Shown here piece by piece: positions 59,686 to 64,000 of a stretch of DNA of 64,000 bases. Where the stretch lies: assembly GCF_027533845.1 (NCBI RefSeq), contig NZ_JAPZVN010000002.1, forward strand, positions 248,001 to 312,000, written 5' to 3'. The stretch's first letter is position 1, and every line of letters begins with the position of its first letter. The position numbers and the translations under genes were made by a program. The notes below the pieces were generated by a model. That model did no database searches. It was not told where the DNA came from and saw nothing but the letters and a program-made list of their open reading frames with translations. The stretch comes from Streptomyces sp. RPT161. GTDB taxonomy: Bacteria; Actinomycetota; Actinomycetes; Streptomycetales; Streptomycetaceae.

Positions 59686-60545
59686 GCACCGCCCACCCGT
59701 CGCCCACCACCACCCTCAACGGTGGCCCTTCGGGCCTCGGCGCTGACTCCGCCCCCGCGCGCACGGGGAAGGTGACTCTGGGCCGGGTCCTGAACTCGGA
59801 GTGGATCAAGTTCCGTTCGCTGCGCTCCACTTACCTCACCCTGCTGATCGCGGTCGCCGCCATGATCGGCATCGCCCTGCTCGCCTGCTGGGCCGCCGCC
59901 AACCGCTGGAACCACCTGCCCATGGCCGAGCGGGCCGCCTTCGACGCCGCGGGCCGCAGCATCGACGGCTACGTCTTCGCACAGCTCGCCATCGGCGTGC
60001 TCGGGGTACTGGTGATCACCGGGGAGTACTCGACCGGCATGATCCGCGCCACCCTGTCCGCGGTGCCCAAGCGGCTTCCGGTGCTGTGGGCGAAGATGGC
60101 GGTGTTCGGCGGGGTGACCCTGGTGCTGGCATCCATCGCCTCGCTGCTGTCCTTCTTCGTCGGACAGTCGATGCTCGCCTCCCAGCACATCCAGACCACG
60201 CTGTCGGCGCCCGGTGTGCCCCGGGTGGTCTTCGGCACGGCGATCTACCTCACCCTGGTCGGGCTGTTCGGCGTCGCCATGGGCGCGGTGACCCGGTCCA
60301 CGCCGGGCGGCATCGCCAGCGTCTTCGGCATGCTGTTCGTGCTGCCGCTGATCCTGCACGCGCTGCCGTCCTCCTGGGTCGACAACATCGGCCCGTACCT
60401 GCCGAGCAACGCCGGGCAGGCGCTGACCGTGCTGCACGCCGAACCCCACCAGCTCGCGCCATGGACCGGTGCCGGACTGTTCGCCGGTTACGTGGCCGTG
60501 ACCGTGGTGATCGCGGCGGTGCTGCTCAAGCGGCGGGATGCGTGA
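59682..60545 (+). CDS. ABC-2 type exporter permease
   Basis: The protein has 287 residues. After a polar about 35-residue start, LNSEWIKFRSLRSTYLTLLI is the amphipathic entry to six membrane helices (about 50-70, 100-120, 150-175, 185-210, 215-235 and 262-282). It is an ABC-2 family permease of the ATP-driven drug or lipid export group; substrate is unknown. It overlaps the ATPase before it (ATGA) and the kinase after it (GTGA). Confidence 0.88.
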   Translation: MSTAHPSPTTTLNGGPSGLGADSAPARTGKVTLGRVLNSEWIKFRSLRSTYLTLLIAVAAMIGIALLACWAAANRWNHLPMAERAAFDAAGRSIDGYVFAQLAIGVLGVLVITGEYSTGMIRATLSAVPKRLPVLWAKMAVFGGVTLVLASIASLLSFFVGQSMLASQHIQTTLSAPGVPRVVFGTAIYLTLVGLFGVAMGAVTRSTPGGIASVFGMLFVLPLILHALPSSWVDNIGPYLPSNAGQALTVLHAEPHQLAPWTGAGLFAGYVAVTVVIAAVLLKRRDA

Positions 60546-61765
60546 CGCGGTACGACCAAGTCCAGGGCCCCGGGGCGGAGTTGCCGCCCTGGGGCTCCGC
60601 CCTGCGCACGTTCGCCGGGCGTCACCCGGTGGTGGGCGACGCCCTGCTGACGGCGCTGCTGGCGCTGGTGGCCTCGGCGCCCATGCACCTCATGTTCGGC
60701 CGCCATCCGGAGCTGCTGTGCTACCAACTGGCGCTGCTGCTGCCGCTGGCCTGGCGGCGCCGCGCGCCACTCGTGGTCTTCGCCGTGATCTCCGCCGTCG
60801 CCCTCGTGCAGTGGCTGTACGCGGGGCGCGTACTGCCCGGCGACGTGGCGCTGCTGGTCGCCCTCTACACGGTGGCCGCGCACTGCCCCCGGCGCCGCAC
60901 CCTGGCCGCCTCCGGGGTGATCGCGCTGGGCAACCTGCTGGCGGTGGTGCGCTGGTCGAGCCCGGAACGCGGCGCCAAGACGTTCGTCGGGCTGTGCGCG
61001 CTGGCCCTGGCCGCCGGGATGATCGGCGCCAACATGCGCAACCGCCGCGCGTACCTGGCCGCGCTGGAGGACCGCGCGGCGCGGCTGGAGCGCGAGCGCG
61101 ACCAGCGCGCCCAACTCGCGGTGGCGGGCGAACGGGCCCGGATCGCCCGTGAGATGCACGACATCGTCACCCACAGCCTGTCGGTCATGGTGGCGCTCGC
61201 CGACGGGGCCGCCTTCGCCGCCACCCGCGCACCGGAGAAGTCCGCCGCGGCCATGGAGCAGGTCTCCGGCACCGGACGGCAGGCGCTCACCGACATGCGC
61301 CGCTTCCTCGGCGTGCTGCGCGCCGACGAACCCGACGCGCTGCGCCATCCGCAGCCCGGTATCGGCCAGTTGGACGGGCTGGCCGCCCAGGTCCGCGCGG
61401 TGGGGCTGCCGGTGCGGCTGCGGGTCGAAGGCGATGTGGCGTCGGTACCGGCGGCGGCCCAGTTGACCGTGTACCGGCTGGTTCAGGAGGCGCTGACCAA
61501 CACCCTCAAGCACGCCGCCGCCGGTGCCCGCGCCTCGGTCCGCGTAAGCTGCCCCGGCGACCGGGTGGAGGTCGAGGTCCGCGACGACGGCCACCCCGTG
61601 CCGTCTTCCGGGGAGGGCGGGCACGGGATCGACGGGATGCGGGACCGGGTCGCCGCCTACGGCGGACAGGTCGAGGCCGGGCCGCTGCCCGGCGGGGGCT
61701 GGCGGGTGGCCGCCTGCCTGAAGCTGGAGGATCCGGAACCGGCGGACGTGGAAGGGGAGTCGTGA
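60542..61765 (+). CDS. Two-component sensor histidine kinase (HisKA_3)
   Basis: The protein has 407 residues from a GTG overlapping the permease stop. Four or five N-terminal helices (about 35-165), almost no extracellular loop, then a coiled coil and HisKA_3 box RARIAREMHDIVTHSLSV (H206 phosphorylated). The ATPase part has LVQEALTNTLKHAAAG (N-box) and GHGIDGMRDRVAAYGG (G-box). The intramembrane-sensing layout and the neighbouring ABC exporter suggest it detects a membrane-active compound, as in bacitracin-type modules. Confidence 0.9.
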   Translation: MTRYDQVQGPGAELPPWGSALRTFAGRHPVVGDALLTALLALVASAPMHLMFGRHPELLCYQLALLLPLAWRRRAPLVVFAVISAVALVQWLYAGRVLPGDVALLVALYTVAAHCPRRRTLAASGVIALGNLLAVVRWSSPERGAKTFVGLCALALAAGMIGANMRNRRAYLAALEDRAARLERERDQRAQLAVAGERARIAREMHDIVTHSLSVMVALADGAAFAATRAPEKSAAAMEQVSGTGRQALTDMRRFLGVLRADEPDALRHPQPGIGQLDGLAAQVRAVGLPVRLRVEGDVASVPAAAQLTVYRLVQEALTNTLKHAAAGARASVRVSCPGDRVEVEVRDDGHPVPSSGEGGHGIDGMRDRVAAYGGQVEAGPLPGGGWRVAACLKLEDPEPADVEGES

Positions 61766-62421
61766 CGATCGGAGTGCTGCTCGTCGACGACCAGCCGTTG
61801 ATGCGGGTCGCGTTCAACCTGGTGCTGGAGTCACAGCCCGATCTGGCGGTGCTGGGCGAGGCGGGCGACGGTACGGAGGCGGTGCGGCTGGCCCGGCAAC
61901 TGCGGCCGGACGTGGTGCTGATGGACGTACGGATGCCCGGCAAGGACGGCATCGAGGCGACCGAGGAGATCATCGCTGCCTGCCCGGACACCCGGGTGCT
62001 GATCCTGACCACCTTCGACCTCGACGAGTACGCCTTCGCCGGGCTGCGCGCGGGCGCCTCCGGCTTCCTGATCAAGAACGCGCTGCCGGAGGAACTGCTG
62101 GCGGCGATCCGCACCGTCGCCGCCGGTGACGCGGTGGTCTCGCCCCGGGTGACCCGTCGGCTGCTGGAGACCTGCGCGCACCAACTGCCCACGCCGGACG
62201 GCCCGGTGGACTCCCGTCTCGACCGACTGACCGCCCGCGAGCTGGAGATCCTCACCGAGGTGGCCAGGGGCAAGTCCAACGCGGAGATCGCCGCGGAGCT
62301 CCACCTGGCGGAGGCCACCGTGAAGACCCACCTCAGCCGGGTCCTGGTCAAGCTCGAACTGCGCGACCGGGTGCAGGCGGTGGTCTTCGCCTACGAGACC
62401 CGGCTGATCAAGCCGTCCTGA
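61762..62421 (+). CDS. NarL/FixJ-type response regulator
   Basis: The protein has 219 residues from a GTG that overlaps the kinase stop. Receiver domain 1-120: D9-D10, phosphoacceptor D55 in VVLMDVRMPG, T84/T85, K104 in FLIKNALP. LuxR HTH about 150-212: LTARELEILTEVARGKSNAE, IAAELHLAEATVKTHLSRVL. It probably activates the exporter operon and perhaps other genes after phosphorylation by the overlapping kinase. Confidence 0.93.
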   Translation: MTIGVLLVDDQPLMRVAFNLVLESQPDLAVLGEAGDGTEAVRLARQLRPDVVLMDVRMPGKDGIEATEEIIAACPDTRVLILTTFDLDEYAFAGLRAGASGFLIKNALPEELLAAIRTVAAGDAVVSPRVTRRLLETCAHQLPTPDGPVDSRLDRLTARELEILTEVARGKSNAEIAAELHLAEATVKTHLSRVLVKLELRDRVQAVVFAYETRLIKPS

Positions 62422-62534
62422 AGCACTTGGACCGAACATCGGACACGCACGGCAGTTGACCCGCTACGGTGTGTGTGCGAAAAGTGTACGAAGCGCTCGG
62501 CGGGGAATGGCGGAGCGAGGCGCGGGAGGGCCAC

Positions 62535-63065
62535 ATGGACAACACGCGATCGGGCGGCGACGCCGCGGGGCCGCACGACGACGATCCGGACAGTCATCTC
62601 GACCGGCTGCTGGCCCGGGCGCACAACGTGGCCGAGTTGGACCCGGCGCTGCTGCGGCGGCTGCGCGGCGCGCTGATGCACTGCGTGGACCTGCACTCGA
62701 TGCGCTTCTCCAAGGGGCCGACCCGCACCCGCGGCCACCGCACCGTCAAGCACGTCTTCCTGCTGCCGGACGGCGGCAGCGCGACGCTGTGGGAGGTCGA
62801 GGACGACACCGGCGACGCCGACGCGGTGGTGCGCGAGTTGTTCACCAGCCAGGCGGCGGTGGAGCAGCGGCTGCGGGAGCGGTTCGCCGACTCCGTCTTC
62901 CCCGAATTCGACTTCGGCCAGGGGTGGTTGATCGCGGAGGTCCACTTCGACGTGCGCCGCGAGGGCCCGTACGGCGGTGCGGGTTTCGCCGAGGCGCGCC
63001 ATGAGTACGCGCAGGACGACTTCCCCGATCCCGGGGGCAGGCCCGCGGATCCGGGGCCGTGGTGA
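62535..63065 (+). CDS. DUF6227-like Streptomyces protein
   Basis: The protein has 176 residues from ATG 62535 with GGGAGGG upstream. LDRLLARAHNVAELDPALLR, then MHCVDLHSMRFSKG and HRTVKHVFLLPDGGSATLWE resemble the Streptomyces DUF6227 family, soluble proteins of unknown function. The C-terminus is Asp/Pro/Gly-rich. It follows the response regulator by 113 bp but is probably a separate unit. Family assignment is moderately sure. Confidence 0.65.
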   Translation: MDNTRSGGDAAGPHDDDPDSHLDRLLARAHNVAELDPALLRRLRGALMHCVDLHSMRFSKGPTRTRGHRTVKHVFLLPDGGSATLWEVEDDTGDADAVVRELFTSQAAVEQRLRERFADSVFPEFDFGQGWLIAEVHFDVRREGPYGGAGFAEARHEYAQDDFPDPGGRPADPGPW

Positions 63066-63066
63066 G

Positions 63067-63687
63067 CTAGGCCTCGATGGAGACCGGGTCCTGCTCGCGC
63101 TCCCGGCGGAAGACGTACGCCGCGACGGCGCCCGCCCCGAACAGGGCGATCAGTGAGACCACGGTGGCCAGCCAGGTGGCGCCAAACCACTTGCCGCCCA
63201 CGTAGCCGAGTCCCACGCCGTAGGCGGCCCAGGCCAGACCGGCCAGCGCGGACCAGGGGAGGAACTCGGCAGGGCGGCGGTGGGCCGCGCCCGCGCCCAG
63301 GCTCACCACGGAGCGCCCGGCGGGCGCGAACCGGGCCAGCACCACCAGTGCACCGCCGCCGCGCAGCAGTACCTGGCCCAGCCGCTCCTGCGCTGAGGAC
63401 AGCCGCCGGGACCGCTCAAGGCGCCGGTCCAGCCAGTCACCGCCGCGGTACGCGAGCCGGTACGCCGCGAGGTCGCCCAGGCAGGACGCGGCGGACGCGC
63501 ACAGCAGCAGTTCGACGACGTCCTGGAAGTCCTTGGCCCCGTTGGAGCCGGCCGTGCCCGCGGTGGCGGCGGATATCAGCAGCACGCCGCTGGGCAGCAC
63601 CGGAAGGAAGACATCGAGCAGCACGGAGAGCCCGACCAGCAGGAGCGCCCATGGCGAGTCGACAAGTGAACCCACTCGATCGAGCAC
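63067..63687 (-). CDS. DedA-family membrane protein
   Basis: The protein has 206 residues from GTG 63687. Five or six helices. DedA signatures: LLDVFLPVLPSGVLLISAAT, CLGDLAAYRLAYRGGDWLDR, LARFAPAGRSVVSLGAG and WAAYGVGLGYVGGKW. DedA proteins are lipid-carrier flippases or proton-linked transporters, including undecaprenyl-phosphate recycling. The conserved arginine pair of the RFxPxxR-type motif is visible (R in ARFAPAGR). It converges on the preceding gene with one base between stops. Confidence 0.88.
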   Translation of the reverse strand: MLDRVGSLVDSPWALLLVGLSVLLDVFLPVLPSGVLLISAATAGTAGSNGAKDFQDVVELLLCASAASCLGDLAAYRLAYRGGDWLDRRLERSRRLSSAQERLGQVLLRGGGALVVLARFAPAGRSVVSLGAGAAHRRPAEFLPWSALAGLAWAAYGVGLGYVGGKWFGATWLATVVSLIALFGAGAVAAYVFRREREQDPVSIEA

Positions 63688-63807
63688 CGTCGTTTCTCCT
63701 GGTCCGCACGGACTGCCGGGGCGGGCGGTCTGCGCGCCACAGCCGTACAGCGTACGCGCGGGGCTCCGCGGTTGATCGCGCGGGGCGGCGTGACGTTGTT
63801 CTCATAA

Positions 63808-63843
63808 GGGACTCACAGCGACCGCCGGGTCGCCGTGAGTCCC
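63808..63843 (-). terminator. Terminator of the DoxX-like gene
   Basis: GGGACTCACAGCGAC pairs with GTCGCCGTGAGTCCC (one mismatch) around CGCCGG, 16 bp past the DoxX stop on the minus strand. Confidence 0.75.
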
Positions 63844-63858
63844 ACGCGGTTCGCCCGA

Positions 63859-64000
63859 TCAGGCGGCGGCGACCCCGGCGGTACGCGTCCGCCGGGCGGT
63901 GAACAGCGACTCCAGCGCCCAGGCGCCCGGCCCGGTGAAGACGATCAGCAGGAACGCCCAGGAGTACAGCGCGGCGGGCTCGCCGCCGTTCTGCAGCGGC
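63859..64000 (-). CDS. DoxX-family membrane protein, C-terminal fragment
   Basis: Only the last 46 codons are in the window; the start lies beyond its right edge. The translation contains PLQNGGEPAALYSWAFLLIV followed by FTGPGAWALESL, the conserved last helix of DoxX/SURF-type small quinone-linked membrane proteins, and ends RTAGVAAA. DoxX proteins have four helices and take part in redox or sulfur metabolism; partner is unknown. Confidence 0.8.
   Translation of the reverse strand, partial: PLQNGGEPAALYSWAFLLIVFTGPGAWALESLFTARRTRTAGVAAA

Overview
The window is chromosomal DNA of a high-G+C actinomycete. Strong third-codon G/C bias, frequent GTG starts, a fasR-fabD-fabH locus, a homodimeric aceE, stacked TerD genes and a pSAM2-type integrated element all point to Streptomyces or a close relative in the Streptomycetaceae. 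Every call comes from reading the sequence; no database search was run.

Layout. 1-2.8 kb: fatty-acid synthase genes fabH (cut by the window edge), fabD (with an unusual lipoyl-like C-terminal extension) and their regulator fasR. 2.8-3.57 kb: gene-free repeat tract. 3.57-10.5 kb: a pirin, a class-C beta-lactamase-like hydrolase, an AdhR-like MerR regulator with its aldo/keto reductase, a membrane alpha/beta hydrolase, and a divergent TetR/MFS efflux pair. 10.5-15 kb: aceE, a DUF3052 gene and an AhpE-like peroxiredoxin. 15-23 kb: a Ter stress locus with two tandem TerD copies, a TerC/DUF475 membrane protein, a TerA-like protein, a TerD with a YGYP-rich tail, and a three-gene operon (PRTase-TRSP, StiP/PELOTA, HAD) of the kind predicted to make a nucleoside-like metabolite. 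23-27 kb: housekeeping and hypothetical genes, ending in tRNA-Val(UAC).

27.06-41.95 kb: an actinomycete integrative and conjugative element (AICE) inserted in the tRNA-Val gene and bounded by 46-bp direct repeats. Its core is int-xis-rep-spdD-spd genes-DUF2637-tra, a SCO3933-like protein, an XRE regulator and a monooxygenase-fold protein. A divergent arm holds an HATPase, two paralogous small proteins and a Nudix (Pif-like) gene. It also has a 148-bp hyphenated palindrome. A visibly lower-G+C cargo pair follows: a DUF6602-like protein with a D...ExK signature and an Apea-like HEPN protein with an Rx4H signature. This pair is my best candidate for an undescribed antiphage system. A repeated operator-like motif (CTAGTACT-N3-TGTAC) lies at both ends of the XRE regulator block and suggests one regulator controls both arms.

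42-64 kb: chromosomal accessory and core genes. These include a decayed GntR/UTRA regulator next to attR, lipoproteins, small membrane proteins, a pentapeptide-repeat protein, a fused PabA-PabB, a PoxB-like enzyme, a polysaccharide deacetylase, an orphan nitrate/sulfonate-type ABC transporter (fused permease plus ATPase, no binding protein), a CDF metal exporter flanked by two ArsR genes, an ABC exporter overlapped with a two-component system, a DedA protein and a DoxX fragment.
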